Assembly (NCBI GenBank): GCA_963717695.1
Contig: CAVQWR010000006.1
Coordinates: 682,001-746,000, forward strand
Length of the DNA: 64,000 nucleotides
DNA from: CAIWHR01 sp963717695
Lineage (GTDB): Bacteria; Pseudomonadota; Gammaproteobacteria; Burkholderiales; Casimicrobiaceae
Reading direction: 5' to 3'
The notes under the pieces are model-generated. The model saw only the letters and a list, made by a program, of their open reading frames with translations, was not told the origin of the DNA and searched no databases. How positions within the stretch are numbered: position 1 is the first letter of the stretch; every line of letters begins with the position of its first letter. Position numbers and translations under genes: made by a program. Of the stretch, positions 17,461-27,619 are shown piece by piece.

Positions 17461-18686
17461 GTTCCGGGCCAATGGGCGACCGCGCCGGTGCGGACGATGC
17501 CCGCGCACGGGTTCGCGCCGATCCGGTACGACAACTCCGCCGGCGTCGTCACGTCCCAGAGCACGAGATCGGCCCGCATGCCGGCCTCGATCGTGCCGCG
17601 ATCGGCGAGGCCGAGCGCGCGCGCGGCGTGCCGGGTGGCGCCCGCGAGCGCCTCCGCAGGCGTCACTCCGAAGAGCGTGCACGCCATGTTCAGCATGAGC
17701 AGGAGCGACGATACCGGCGAGGTTCCGGGATTGCAATCCGTGGCCACGGCCATCGGCACGCCATGCGCACGAAGCGCGGCGATGGGCGGGAGGCGCGTCT
17801 CGCGCAGCGCGTAGAACGCGCCGGGAAGGAGCACCGCGACGGTTCCCGCGCGTGCCATCGCGGCGATGCCGGCATCGTTCGCGTATTCGAGGTGATCGGC
17901 GGAGAGCGCCCCGAATTCCGCGGCGAGCGCGGCGCCGCCCGTGTCCGACAGCTGATCGGCGTGCAGCTTCACCGGCAGGCCGGCGGCACGCGCCGCCGCG
18001 AAGACGCGGCGCGTTTCCGCGGGCGTGAAGCCGATGGTCTCGCAAAAGGCGTCGGCCGCGTCGGCAAGTCCCTCCTGCGCGAGCACAGGGATCGTCTCGG
18101 CGCAGACGAGATCGAGGTAGCCGGCGCGCCGGTCGGCGAATTCGGGCGGGACCGCGTGTGCCGCGAGCAGCGTCGTGCGCACATCGACTCCGCAGGTGCC
18201 CGCAAGCGTTCGCGCGGCGCGCAGCAGCTTGCGCTCGTTGTCCGTGTCGAGCCCGTAGCCCGACTTGATCTCGACGGTCGTCACGCCCTCGGCGGCGAGC
18301 GCCTCGAGGCGCGGCCGGCTTTGCGCGACGAGCGAGTCGACCGTGGCCTGCCGCACGGCACGAACGGTCGCGTTGATGCCTCCGCCTGCGCGGGCGATGT
18401 CGGCATAGGTCGCGCCGTTGAGGCGCGCCTCGAATTCATCGGCGCGATTGCCGGCGTAGACGAGATGTGTGTGACAGTCGACGAGACCCGGCGTGATCCA
18501 GCGCCCCCTCGCGTCGAGAATACGCGCCGCGCGTGCATCGCCCGGCAGGTCACGCGCGGCACCGGCAAAGGCGATGCGCCCGTCGGCCACCGCGATCGCG
18601 CCGTCCCGCACGATGCCATAGGGTGCAGTGCCCGCCATCGTGGCAAGATGGCCGCCGGTGATGAGAAGGTCGAATGGGGCCGGCAT
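17457..18686 (-). CDS. hutI: Imidazolonepropionase HutI
   Basis: Amidohydrolase that converts imidazolonepropionate to formiminoglutamate. 409 residues. Metal site VDCHTHLVYAGNR, then EIKSGYGLD, VKLHADQLSD and VATDCNPGTSP, all conserved in HutI. Lies eight bases after hutF and overlaps hutG, so hutF-hutI-hutG are one unit. hutH and hutU are not in the window. Confidence 0.96.
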   Translation of the reverse strand: MPAPFDLLITGGHLATMAGTAPYGIVRDGAIAVADGRIAFAGAARDLPGDARAARILDARGRWITPGLVDCHTHLVYAGNRADEFEARLNGATYADIARAGGGINATVRAVRQATVDSLVAQSRPRLEALAAEGVTTVEIKSGYGLDTDNERKLLRAARTLAGTCGVDVRTTLLAAHAVPPEFADRRAGYLDLVCAETIPVLAQEGLADAADAFCETIGFTPAETRRVFAAARAAGLPVKLHADQLSDTGGAALAAEFGALSADHLEYANDAGIAAMARAGTVAVLLPGAFYALRETRLPPIAALRAHGVPMAVATDCNPGTSPVSSLLLMLNMACTLFGVTPAEALAGATRHAARALGLADRGTIEAGMRADLVLWDVTTPAELSYRIGANPCAGIVRTGAVAHWPGT

Positions 18687-18693
18687 CGCTCGC

Positions 18694-20053
18694 TCAGGCG
18701 GCGTTCAGCCGCAGCATTTCGCTGCGATAGCGGGCGAGGGTCTCCGCTTCGCGCGGGTGGTGTCCGTCGCGCACGACCCAGCGGCCCGACACCATGACAT
18801 CGCGCACCGGCTGCCTGCACGGGCCGAACACCGCGGCGTCGACCAGCGCGCCGACGGGCAGTCCGGCAAATGCCGCGTCTTCCGGATTCAGCACGACGAG
18901 ATCGGCGCGCGCGCCAGCGACGATGCCGCCTCTGGGACGGGCAAGCGCCTGCGCGCCCCCGCCCACGGCGCCGGCATACAGCCACTGGCCGACCGGTGTG
19001 GCGTCGCCGCAGAGCACGTTGCGCGCGCCGTGCGCGAGGCGCTGCGACCACTCGAGCTGGCGCAGTTCGGCGAACGGATCGACGATCGTGTTCGAGTCGG
19101 TGCCGACGCCGAACGCGCCGCCTGCGTCCTGCCACGCCCGCGCCGCGAACGTTCCGTCGCCGAGGTCCGCTTCGGTGGTCGACGCGAGGCCCACGACGGC
19201 GCCGGCGGCGGCGAGACCGCGTATCTCGGCGGCGAGGAGATGCGTCGCGTGGACCACGCACCAGCGCGCATCGACATCGGCATTGTCGAGCAGCCATTGA
19301 ACCGGGCGCGCGCCGCTCCAGGCGATGCTGTCCGCGACCTCGCGCACCTGTTCCGCCGCGTGGATGTGGATCGGCCACTCCGGTCGCGCCATCGCCACGA
19401 CGGCGGCGAGCTCGGCGGGGGTCACCGCGCGCAGGCTGTGCGGCGCGACGCCGAGCGCGCAGCCGTGGCCGGCCGCCGCCGGACGAAGCGCGTCGACGAG
19501 TCGCGCGAAGCTGTCGATCGTGTTGATGAAGCGACGCTGACCCTGGCTCGGCAACGCGCCACCGAAATTCGAGTGCGCATAGAACACGGGCAGCAGCGTG
19601 AGCGCAATGCCGGTTTGCGCGGCCGCCGCCACGACGCGGTGCGCGAGTTCGGCCGGGTCGGCATATGTCCGGCCGGCGGAATCGTTGTGGACGTAGTGAA
19701 ACTCGGCCACCGACGTGTAGCCGGCCTTCAGCATCTCGACATAGCACTGCGTCGTCACCGCCTCGAACGTGTCCGCCTCAACGTGGTCGAGGAAGCCGTA
19801 CATCGCCTGCGCGCCACGTCCAGAAGCTGTCGCCCGCCTCGCCCCGCGCGCCGGTGCGGCCGGCGATCGCGCGCTGGAACGCATGCGAATGGACATTGGG
19901 CATGCCGGGGATCAGCGCACCCGCGACGTGCTCGGCGCCGTTCGCGGCGGAGGCGGGCGTCACCGTTGTGATGACGCCCTCCGCGTCGATGTCGATCGTG
20001 ACATTGCGTGCCCAGCCTTCCGGCAGCAGCGCGTCATCGGCGAAGAGCTTCAT
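18694..20053 (-). CDS. hutF: Formimidoylglutamate deiminase HutF (frame broken near 19810)
   Basis: Converts formiminoglutamate to N-formylglutamate plus ammonia, feeding HutG. The first part (from MKLFADDALLPEGW at 20053) runs through NVHSHAFQRAIAG and DSFWTWR, then the frame is lost; it resumes one frame over at AQAMYGFLDHVEADTFE and continues to the stop. One extra base in the CTGCGCGCC stretch at 19808-19815 explains this. Removing it gives 452 residues, normal for HutF. Later motifs (HIHAAEQVREV, VHATHL, GTDSNTIVDPFAEL) are intact, so a sequence error or very recent mutation is more likely than old decay. Confidence 0.88.
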
Positions 20054-20350
20054 GTGAAAGCGTCGACCCGCATGGCACCGAATCTCATCTCAAGACTGGC
20101 GATCAGTACCATTTGCCATGGCACCGAAACTCATCTCAAAAATCTCGCGAGCAGACCCGAGTGCCTCATTTGCCGAATGAGGGCCCGCAGCGAGCCCCGA
20201 GATAGTACTCAAAGGTACAGCGAGGGGCGAGCGAGGACACGAAAGCGAAGCTTCAGTGAAGGCTAACGTGAGCACGGCGAACGTTAAGCCGCGCAGCGGC
20301 GGCCGGAGCTACAAAGCAATCGGGTCGCGCAGCCATTTTTGCGATGAGTT
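20054..20350. repeat. Intergenic region with short direct and inverted repeats
   Basis: No gene seen in 297 bp between hutF and galE. Holds a 23-bp direct repeat with one mismatch (20071-20093 and 20117-20139, core GGCACCGAA-CTCATCTCAA), an inverted partial copy GATGAGTTTC at 20343-20352 that overlaps the galE stop, and a hairpin CCTCATT-TGCCG-AATGAGG around 20164-20182. Base composition is lower in GC than the flanks. Confidence 0.6.
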
Positions 20351-21363
20351 TCAATACCGGCCGCCGTTTTGCTGCCACCGCCACGCATCGGCGCAGATCG
20401 CATCGAGCCCGCGGGTTGCGCGCCATTTCAGCACGGCGTTGGCCCGCGTCGCGTCGGCGTAGCTGCAGGCGACGTCGCCCTGTCGCCGCGGCCCGAGCGT
20501 CGTCGTGATCTTGCGCCCGCAGGCGCGCTCGAAGGCGGTGACCATGTCCAGCACCGAATGGCCGCGCCCCAGCCCGAGATTCAGCGTCAGCGCGCCGTGC
20601 TCGCGCGCGAGGTATTCCAGTGCGGCAACGTGGCCGCGCGCGAGATCCTGGACGTGGACGTAATCGCGGATGCCGGTCCCGTCGGGCGTCGGCCAGTCCG
20701 TGCCCCAGATCGTCAACTCCGAGAATTCCCCCGCGGCGATCCGCGACAGGCAGCGGCACCAGGTTCTCGGGCCGCCCCGACGGCGCCTCGCCGATCAGGC
20801 CCGACGGATGCGCGCCCGCCGGATTGAAATAGCGCAGGATCGCGATCCGCCAGTTCGGGTTGGCGTGCGCGAGGTCGTGCAGGAACAGCTCGACCTGAGC
20901 ACTTGGTCCGGCCGTAGACGCTGCGCGGCGAGGTCGGCGTGTCCTCGGTGGCCGGCAGCTTCTCGGGCTGGCCGTATACGGTCGCAGACGAGCTGAACAC
21001 GAGCTTCGCGACCCCCGCCTCGCCCATCACCTCCGCAAGCGCGAAGGTGCCGCCGACGTTGACGCTGTAATAGGCGAGCGGCCGCTGCTCGGATTCGGCG
21101 ACGGCCTTGAGGCCGGCGCAATGCACGACGCCCGTCACGGGGTGATCGTGGAACGCGCGCCGCAGCACGTCGATGTCGCGGACGTCGCCCTCGATGCAGG
21201 GAACCGGCCTGCCGGCGAGCTCGGCGATGCGCGGCAAGACCGCCCGCGTGCTGTTGCCGAAGTTGTCGAGCAGCACGACGTCGTAGCCGCTGGTCGCGAG
21301 CTCGACCGCGATGTGCGATCCGATGAAGCCCGCACCCCCGGTGACAAGAATGGTTTCTGACAT
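20351..21363 (-). CDS. galE: UDP-glucose 4-epimerase GalE (two frame breaks)
   Basis: Interconverts UDP-glucose and UDP-galactose. Rossmann start MSETILVTGGAGFIGSHIAV, then VVHCAGLKAV, SSSATVYG and the catalytic tyrosine region SVYGRTK are in one frame. One extra base at about 20898 (CTGAGC) moves the rest; LFLHDLAHANPNW, ILRYFNPAGAHPSG and ENLVPL follow in the second frame. A second extra base near 20747 leads to TIWGTDWPTPDGTG and IRDYVHVQDLA. Removing both gives 336 residues, the usual length. Probable sequence errors. Confidence 0.88.
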
Positions 21364-21414
21364 GGCGCTGTCGATGCTACCTTAGCCGCGCGGACCGGAA
21401 CAGGGCGCCCGGAA

Positions 21415-21444
21415 ACAAAAAGGCCGGGAGAACGTCCCGGCCTT
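21415..21444 (-). terminator. Terminator after rplQ
   Basis: On the minus strand: AAGGCCGGGA, loop CGTTC, TCCCGGCCTT, then a T-rich run. Perfect 10-bp stem. Ends the alpha operon 39 bp after rplQ. Confidence 0.88.
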
Positions 21445-21482
21445 CACGTCGCGGCGTTCGGCCGCAGGGTGTTGCGTTGTGC

Positions 21483-21882
21483 CTAGGCGGCGCTCTTCTC
21501 GCCTTCGGCCGGCTCGACCGCTTCCGGCCGATCGACCAGTTCCACCAGCGCCATCGGCGCGTTGTCGCCGACGCGGAAGCCGAACTTGAGGATGCGCAGG
21601 TAGCCGCCCGGCGCGCTGCTGATAGCGCGGACCGAGCTCGTTGAAGAGCTTGGTCACGACGTCGCGATCGCGCAGCCGGTTGAACGCCAGCCGGCGGTTG
21701 GCGAGCGTCGGCGTCTTGCCGAGCGTGATCATCGGCTCCGCGACGCGGCGCAGCTCCTTCGCCTTCGGCAGCGTGGTCTTGATGACCTCGTGCGTGAGCA
21801 GCGAATTGGTCATGTTGCGCAGCATCGCGAGGCGATGGCTGCTGGTGCGGTTCAGTTTCCGCAGTCCGTGACGGTGACGCAT
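21483..21882 (-). CDS. rplQ: Ribosomal protein L17 (frame broken near 21620)
   Basis: Large-subunit protein; last gene of the alpha operon. MRHRHGLRKLNRTSSHR to FNELGPRY is in frame; after one extra base near 21613-21622 (GCTGCTGATAG) the frame becomes GGYLRILKFGFR and NAPMALVELVDRPE and ends at the TAG at 21483. Corrected length 132 residues, normal for L17. Confidence 0.92.
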
Positions 21883-21949
21883 GATCGTGGTCCTTGATTC
21901 AAGTGGCGCAGCTTTTCACCGCGCTCGTTTCTTGGTCTGTGATCGTGGC

Positions 21950-22929
21950 CTACGGGCGGTCGAGCCCCGCAGGCGGCCAGTTCTCGAGCTTCATGCCGAG
22001 CGAAAGTCCGCGCGACGCGAGGACTTCCTTGATCTCGTTCAGCGACTTGCGGCCGAGGTTCGGCGTCTTGAGGAGCTCGGTCTCGGTGCGCTGGATGAGG
22101 TCGCCGATGTAATAGATGTTCTCGGCCTTGAGGCAGTTGGCCGAGCGCACCGTGAGCTCCAGGTCGTCGACCGGGCGCAGCAGGATCGGATCGACCTGCG
22201 GCGACGCACGCTCGGCGGACGTCACCTCCGTGCCCTGCAGGTCGGCGAACACCGACAGCTGCTCGACCAGCACCGACGCGGCGTAGCGCACCGCCTGCTC
22301 GGGCTCGACGACGCCGTTGGTCTCGATGTCGAGCACGAGCTTGTCGAGGTCGGTGCGCTGCTCGACCCGCGCGCTCTCCACCGCGTAGCTCACGCGGCGG
22401 ACCGGGCGAGAACGACGCGTCGAGCAGGATGCTGCCGATGGTGCGGCCGCCTTCCGGCTTGGCGCGCGCCGTCGCGGGCTGGTAGCCGCGGCCCTTCTCG
22501 ACCTTGATCTCCATCTCGATCTTGCCGCCTGCCGTCAGATGCGCGATCACGTGCTCGGGATTGATGATCTCGACGTCGTGGTTGGGCTCGATGTCGGCGG
22601 CGGTCACGGGACCTTCGCCGGACTTCGCGAGCTTCAGCAGCACGTGGTCGCGGTTGTGGAGCTTCAGCACCACGCCCTTCAGGTTCAGCAGGATGTCGAC
22701 GACGTCCTCCTGCACGCCGTCGAGCGCCGAGTACTCGTGCAGCACGCCGGTGATGCGGACTTCGGTGGGCGCGTAGCCGGGCATCGACGACAGCAGCACG
22801 CGCCGCAGCGCGTTGCCGAGCGTGTGGCCGTAGCCGCGCTCGAACGGCTCCATGACCACCTTGGCGTGGAACGGCGAGGTCGACTGCACGTCGATGATGC
22901 GCGGTTTCAACAGAACGTTGCGTCTGCAT
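21950..22929 (-). CDS. rpoA: RNA polymerase alpha subunit (two frame breaks)
   Basis: Start ATG at 22929 (MQT), then an extra base near 22920 before NVLLKPRIIDVQS. The N-terminal domain (FHAKVVMEPFERGYGHTLG, GVLHEYSALDGVQEDV) runs to DASFSP, where a second extra base near 22401-22408 shifts the frame to VRRVSYAVESARVEQRTDL. The C-terminal domain (VDDLELTVRSANCLKAENI, TPNLGRKSLNEIKEVL) is intact. Corrected length 325 residues, the family value. Confidence 0.95.
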
Positions 22930-23002
22930 GCGTGACCTTTAGGCGAGAAAACTTCAGATGGATCCGACGGCGGGCGGCATTGCCGCATCCGCCGCGAATC
23001 CA

Positions 23003-23626
23003 TTACTTCGAATAGAGTTCGACGACCAGGCTTTCGTTGATGTCCTGGCCGAATTCCGAGCGGTCCGGCGCACCCTTGAAGGTGCCCGACATCTTCTTGA
23101 CGTCGACCTCGACCCACGAGGGGAAGCCGACCTTCTCGGCGAGCTGCAGCGAATCCTGGATGCGCAGCTGTCCCTTCGCCTTCTCGGTGCAGCCGATCAC
23201 GTCGCCGGCCTTGACGCGGGCCGACGGAATGTTGAGGACCTTGCCGTTCACCGTGATCGACTTGTGGCCGACCAGCTGCCGCGCTTCGGCGCGGGTGGAG
23301 CCGAGCCCCATCCGGTAGACGACGTTGTCGAGGCGCGACTCCACGAGCTGCAGCAGGTTCGTGCCGGTCGAGCCCTTCATGCCGGCGGCCGTCTTGAAGT
23401 AGAGCCGGAACTGGCGCTCGAGGATGCCGTAGGTGCGGCGCAGCTTCTGCTTCTCGCGGAGCTGCTTGCCGTAGTCGGACATGCGCATGCCGGACTTCAC
23501 GCCGTGCTGTCCGGGCTTGGTCTCGAGCTTGCATTTCGAGTCGAGCGAACGGCGCGCGCTCTTCAGGAAGAGGTCCGTGCCTTCCCGGCGCGCCAGCTTG
23601 CACTTGGGTCCGATGTATCGAGCCAC
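23003..23626 (-). CDS. rpsD: Ribosomal protein S4
   Basis: Primary 16S rRNA binder and alpha-operon translational regulator in E. coli. 207 residues, intact: MARYIGPKCKLARREGTDLF start, KPGQHG, and the S4 RNA-binding domain ESRLDNVVYRMGLGSTRAE. One of few unbroken long genes in this stretch. Confidence 0.98.
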   Translation of the reverse strand: MARYIGPKCKLARREGTDLFLKSARRSLDSKCKLETKPGQHGVKSGMRMSDYGKQLREKQKLRRTYGILERQFRLYFKTAAGMKGSTGTNLLQLVESRLDNVVYRMGLGSTRAEARQLVGHKSITVNGKVLNIPSARVKAGDVIGCTEKAKGQLRIQDSLQLAEKVGFPSWVEVDVKKMSGTFKGAPDRSEFGQDINESLVVELYSK

Positions 23627-23754
23627 TTTGTATCCCTCCGCGCGAAAGCGTGAACCGGCTCTCGCTCGATCAAATTACCTGCGCGCGACGGGCCCTGCCC
23701 GTCGCTTCGCAGCGGAAACTGCCGAAATAGAAACGATGTCCAGCGGATGCCGCA

Positions 23755-24162
23755 TCAGATCCGGCGCCGCTTCGGCGGACGGCAGCCGTTGTGCGGGATC
23801 GGCGTGACGTCCGAGATGCTGGTGATCTTCATGCCGAGCGCGTTCAGCGCCCGCACCGCGGATTCGCGGCCGGGGCCCGGGCCCTTGATCCGGACCTCGA
23901 GGTTCTTGACGCCGCATTCCACCGCGGCGCGGCCGGCCTTCTCGGCCGCGACCTGCGCCGCGAACGGCGTCGACTTGCGCGAGCCCTTGAAGCCGGCGCC
24001 GCCCGACGTCGCCCACGACAGCGCGTTGCCCTGCCGGTCGGTGATCGTGATGATCGTGTTGTTGAAGGACGCGTGGATGTGCGCGATGCCCTCCGCGACG
24101 TTCTTCTTGACCTTCTTGCGGACGCGCGTGGCGGCGGCCTTCTGCGACGGTTGCTGTGCCAT
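23755..24162 (-). CDS. rpsK: Ribosomal protein S11
   Basis: 135 residues, intact. IAHIHASFNNTIITITDRQG, GFKGSRKSTPFAAQVAAE and the C-terminal TPIPHNGCRPPKRRRI identify S11. A 128-bp spacer separates it from rpsD. Confidence 0.98.
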   Translation of the reverse strand: MAQQPSQKAAATRVRKKVKKNVAEGIAHIHASFNNTIITITDRQGNALSWATSGGAGFKGSRKSTPFAAQVAAEKAGRAAVECGVKNLEVRIKGPGPGRESAVRALNALGMKITSISDVTPIPHNGCRPPKRRRI

Positions 24163-24180
24163 TCTTCGGTTCCTTGACCT

Positions 24181-24561
24181 TTACTTGGACGCCGGCTTCG
24201 GCGACGAGGCCTGACGCGACTTCTTCGGGCCCTTGCGGGTGCGCGCGTTGGTGCGGGTGCGCTGTCCGCGCACCGGCAGCCCGCGGCGATGCCGCACGCC
24301 GCGGTAGCAGCCGAGGTCCATGAGCCGCTTGATGCTCATCGTCACCTCGCGGCGAAGATCGCCCTCGACGGTGAACTTCTGGACCTGCTCGCGCAGCTTG
24401 TCCATCTGGGCGTCGGAAAGATCCTTGATCTTCATCGAGCCCTTGATGCCGGCGGCCGTGCAGATCGCCTGGGCGCGCGGACGGCCGATGCCGTAGATCG
24501 CGGTGAGCGCGATCTCCGCGTGCTGGTGGTTCGGAATGTTGACGCCTGAAATACGGGCCAT
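24181..24561 (-). CDS. rpsM: Ribosomal protein S13
   Basis: 126 residues, intact. MARISGVNIPNHQHAEIALT, AIYGIGRPRA, GCYRGVRHRRGLPVRGQRT. First gene of the alpha operon. Confidence 0.98.
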   Translation of the reverse strand: MARISGVNIPNHQHAEIALTAIYGIGRPRAQAICTAAGIKGSMKIKDLSDAQMDKLREQVQKFTVEGDLRREVTMSIKRLMDLGCYRGVRHRRGLPVRGQRTRTNARTRKGPKKSRQASSPKPASK

Positions 24562-24588
24562 GTCTCTACCCTGTCAAAATCGAATTGG

Positions 24589-24702
24589 TCAGCCTTGCCG
24601 CTGCTTGTGGCGCGGGTCCGTGCAAATGACGCGCACGACGCCGTTGCGCCGGATGATCTTGCAGTTGCGGCAGATCTTCTTCACCGATGCCAGTACTTTC
24701 AT
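24589..24702 (-). CDS. rpmJ: Ribosomal protein L36
   Basis: 37 residues, read directly from the minus strand: MKVLASVKKICRNCKIIRR onward, with the zinc ligands of the C+ form (CRNC, then a later Cys and His in VICTDPRHKQ). Last gene of the spc operon. Confidence 0.95.
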   Translation of the reverse strand: MKVLASVKKICRNCKIIRRNGVVRVICTDPRHKQRQG

Positions 24703-24780
24703 TTCGCTCTCCTGACTGCTGTCCTGCCGCGCCGCCGGCCCTGGCCGGCGCCCCGTGTTTCCGCTTTCCGCCCTCCGCGC

Positions 24781-24999
24781 CTACTTGGCCCGGAAGATGA
24801 TCCGCGCCCGGGAGAGGTCGTACGGCGTCAGATCCACCGTCACCTTGTCGCCCGGCAAAATCTTGATGTAGTGCATCCGCATCTTCCCGGAGATGTGGCC
24901 CAGCACCACATGTCCGTTTTCCAGCTTCACCCGGAACGTCGCGTTGGGCAGCGTCTCGAGGATCTCGCCCTGCATCTGGATCGGGTCTTCCTTCGACAT
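24781..24999 (-). CDS. infA: Translation initiation factor IF-1
   Basis: 72 residues, intact single OB fold: MSKEDPIQMQGEILETLPNA, LENGHVVLGHISGKMRMHYI, GDKVTVDLTPYDLSRARI. Placement between secY and rpmJ is typical of betaproteobacteria. Confidence 0.97.
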   Translation of the reverse strand: MSKEDPIQMQGEILETLPNATFRVKLENGHVVLGHISGKMRMHYIKILPGDKVTVDLTPYDLSRARIIFRAK

Positions 25000-25076
25000 T
25001 CGTCACCAGACCATGCAGTGGCGAACTCGTCTCCCCGTGCCCGCTGCCGGGGAACAACCGCAGGCGCGGACGGAAC

Positions 25077-26399
25077 TCATCGCGTCGGCAACCCACCCTT
25101 GAAATTGGCCTTCTTCAGCAGGCTCTCGTACTGCTGCGACATGAGGTACGCCTGCACCTGGGTCATGAAGTCCATCGTCACGACCACGATGATCAGAAGC
25201 GACGTTCCGCCGAAGTAGAACGGCACGTTCTTCCACGCGATCAGGAAATTCGGGATGAAGCACACGACGACGAGGTAGAGCGAGCCGATCAGCGTGAGCC
25301 GCAGCGTGATCTTCTCGATGTACTTGGCCGTCTGGTCGCCCGGGCGATAGCCCGGGATGAACGCGCCGCTCTTCTTCAGGTTCTCCGCCGTCTCCTTCGG
25401 GTTGTACTGCAGCGCCGTGTAGAAGAAGCAGAAGAAGATGATCGCGCCGGCGTACAGGATCTCGTGCACCGGCTGGCCCGGGCCCAAGCGCCGCTGCGAG
25501 GTCGCGCAGCCAGATCGTGTTGTCGCCGCTGCCGAACCACTGCGCGAGCGTGGCCGGGAACAGGATGATCGACGACGCGAAGATCGGCGGGATCACGCCG
25601 GCCATGTTGATCTTGAGCGGCAGGTGCGAGCTCTGCCCTGGTAGACCTTGTTGCCGACCTGGCGCTTCGCGTAGTTGACGAGGATCTTGCGCAGCGCGCG
25701 CTCGACGAACACGACGAAGGCGGTGACGGCGACGACCAGGATCGCAATGCCGAGCACCAGCGGAATCGAGTACGCGCCCGTGCGCGCCTGCTCCAGCGTG
25801 AGCCCGATCGCGTTCGGCAGCCCGGCGGCGATGCCCGCGAAGATGATCAGCGAGATGCCGTTGCCGAGGCCGCGCTCGGTGATCTGCTCGCCGAGCCACA
25901 TCAGGAACATCGTGCCGGTCACCAGCGTCATCGCCGTCACGACGCGGAACGTGAGCCCCGGCGCCATGACGAGGCCGGCCTGCGCCTCGAGCGCGATCGA
26001 GATGCCCAGCGCCTGGAAGAATGCGAGCCCGAGCGTCGCGTAGCGCGTGTACTGCGTGATCTTGCGCCGGCCCGCCTCGCCTTCCTTCTTCAGCGCCTCG
26101 AGCGAGGGCACGACCACCGTGCAGAGCTGCATGATGATCGACGCCGAGATGTACGGCATGATCCCCAGCGCGAGGATCGAGAAGCGCTGCAGCGCGCCGC
26201 CCGAGAACACGTTGAACAGGCCGAGGATGCCGCCCTGCTGGCGGTTGAACAGGTCGTCCAGGACGTCCGCGTTGATGCCCGGCACCGGGATGTGCGTGCC
26301 GATGCGATAGACGACGAGCGCGCCCAGCAGGAACCACAGCCGCCGCTTCAGATCGGCGTACTTGGGTCCTGACTTCAGGGCCGGGTTGTTCAGAGCCAA
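25077..26399 (-). CDS. secY: Preprotein translocase subunit SecY (two compensating indels)
   Basis: Protein-conducting channel, ten helices, corrected length 440 residues. Frame is lost after GNKVYQG by one missing base near 25634 (GGCCAG read as GGCAG), continues in a second frame as QSSHLPLKINMAGVIPPIFA to AALGPG, and returns after one extra base near 25475 at QPVHEILYAGAIIFF. SecY landmarks AGLPNAIGLTL and GYRPGDQTAKYIEKI are visible. Net length is unchanged. Confidence 0.95.
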
Positions 26400-26433
26400 C
26401 GTGTAATTCCCGATTCGTTTGCGATCGCCAGCG

Positions 26434-26865
26434 TCACGCGACGCTGCCGCCGGCGGCTTCGATCGCCGCCTTCGCGCCCTTGGTGGCGCCGATACCCGTG
26501 AGCTTCACCGCCTTGGCGAGCTCGCCGGACTTGATGACCTTGGCCGACTTCGCGAGCGTCGGCACGATCCCCGCCGCCTTGAGCGCGAGGAGGTCGATTT
26601 CGTCGACCGGCAGCCGCGCGAGGTCGGACAGGCGCACTTCCGCCTGGTCGTTCTTCGCGAGCGACACGAAGCCGCGCTTCGGCAGGCGACGCTGCAGCGG
26701 CATCTGGCCGCCCTCGAAGCCGACCTTGTGGAAGCCGCCCGAGCGCGACTTCTGGCCCTTGTGGCCGCGCCCCGCGGTCTTGCCGAGGCCGGAGCCGATG
26801 CCGCGGCCGACGCGGCGGCTTCGCCTTGTTGGCCCTGCGGCCGGCTTGATCGTGTTAAGACGCAT
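26434..26865 (-). CDS. rplO: Ribosomal protein L15 (compensating indels)
   Basis: 143 residues. MRLNTIKPAAG start, then a short out-of-frame stretch between one missing base (about 26832) and one extra base (about 26816), after which VGRGIGSGLGKTAGRGHKGQ and the rest are normal. The translated PTRRSRR there should probably read as ANKAKR. Confidence 0.93.
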   Translation of the reverse strand: MRLNTIKPAAGPTRRSRRVGRGIGSGLGKTAGRGHKGQKSRSGGFHKVGFEGGQMPLQRRLPKRGFVSLAKNDQAEVRLSDLARLPVDEIDLLALKAAGIVPTLAKSAKVIKSGELAKAVKLTGIGATKGAKAAIEAAGGSVA

Positions 26866-26882
26866 CGCTTGCTCCGTCGTTC

Positions 26883-27068
26883 CTAGCTCGGCGACCTTGA
26901 CCAGGTAGCTGACCTTGTTGATCATGCCGCGCGTCGCGGGCGTGTCGATGACTTCGACCGTGTGGTTGGTCCACTTGAGGCCGAGCCCGCGCACCGTGGC
27001 GCGATGGCTCTCCTTGGTGGCGTGATGCTCTTCACCAGCGTGACCTTGATCTTCTTCGGCGCGGCCAT
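26883..27068 (-). CDS. rpmD: Ribosomal protein L30 (compensating indels)
   Basis: 61 residues after correction. MAAPKKIKVTLVKSIT, one missing base near 27020 (GGCC read as GGC), then KESHRATVRGLGLKW and MINKVSYLVKVAE. One extra base at 26886 hides the TAG stop (26883-26885), so L30 appears fused to L15; this is an artefact. Start overlaps the rpsE stop. Confidence 0.9.
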
Positions 27069-27070
27069 CA

Positions 27071-27596
27071 TCAGGCTCCGGTCAGCTCTTCGATCTTGAG
27101 GCCGCGCTTGGCGGCGATCTCGGCCGGCGCATTGCAGGTTCGACAGCGCGTTCAGCGTGGCGCGGACGAGGTTGTACGGGTTGGTCGAGCCGTGGCACTT
27201 GGCGAGCACGTTGGTGACGCCGACCACCTCGAACACCGCGCGCATCGGGCCGCCGGCGATGACGCCGGTGCCTTCGGACGCGGGCTGCATGAACACCTTG
27301 GTCGCGCCGTGACGGCCTTCGACCGCGTGGTGCAGCGTGCCGCTCTTCAGGCTGACCTTGATCATCTTGCGCCGCGCCTCTTCCATCGCCTTCTGCACGG
27401 CGACCGGGACTTCCTTCGCCTTGCCCTTGCCGATGCCGACGCGGCCGTCGCCGTCGCCGACGACGGTGAGCGCCGCGAAGCCCAGGATCCGGCCGCCCTT
27501 CACCACCTTGGTGACGCGGTTGATGCTGATCATCTTCTCGCGCAGGCCGTCGCCGCGTTCGTCCTGCTGCTGCTGCCGCTGCTGCATTCTTGCCAT
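27071..27596 (-). CDS. rpsE: Ribosomal protein S5 (frame broken near 27135)
   Basis: MISINRVTKVVKGGRILGFA, GDGDGRVGIGKGKAKEVP and AKCHGSTNPYNLVRATLNAL are intact. After SNL one extra base (CTGCAATG) shifts the C-terminus, which should read NAPAEIAAKRGLKIEEL and stop at 27071. An N-terminal Gln-rich piece (MQQRQQQQDERGD) precedes the core. Confidence 0.95.
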
Positions 27597-27619
27597 GATG
27601 GTTTGTCCGTTCTAGCTCG

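Noticed and set aside
26434..26994. Apparent L30-L15 fusion protein
   Set aside because: The TAG of rpmD at 26883-26885 is hidden by one extra base; a GGAG site for rplO lies after it.
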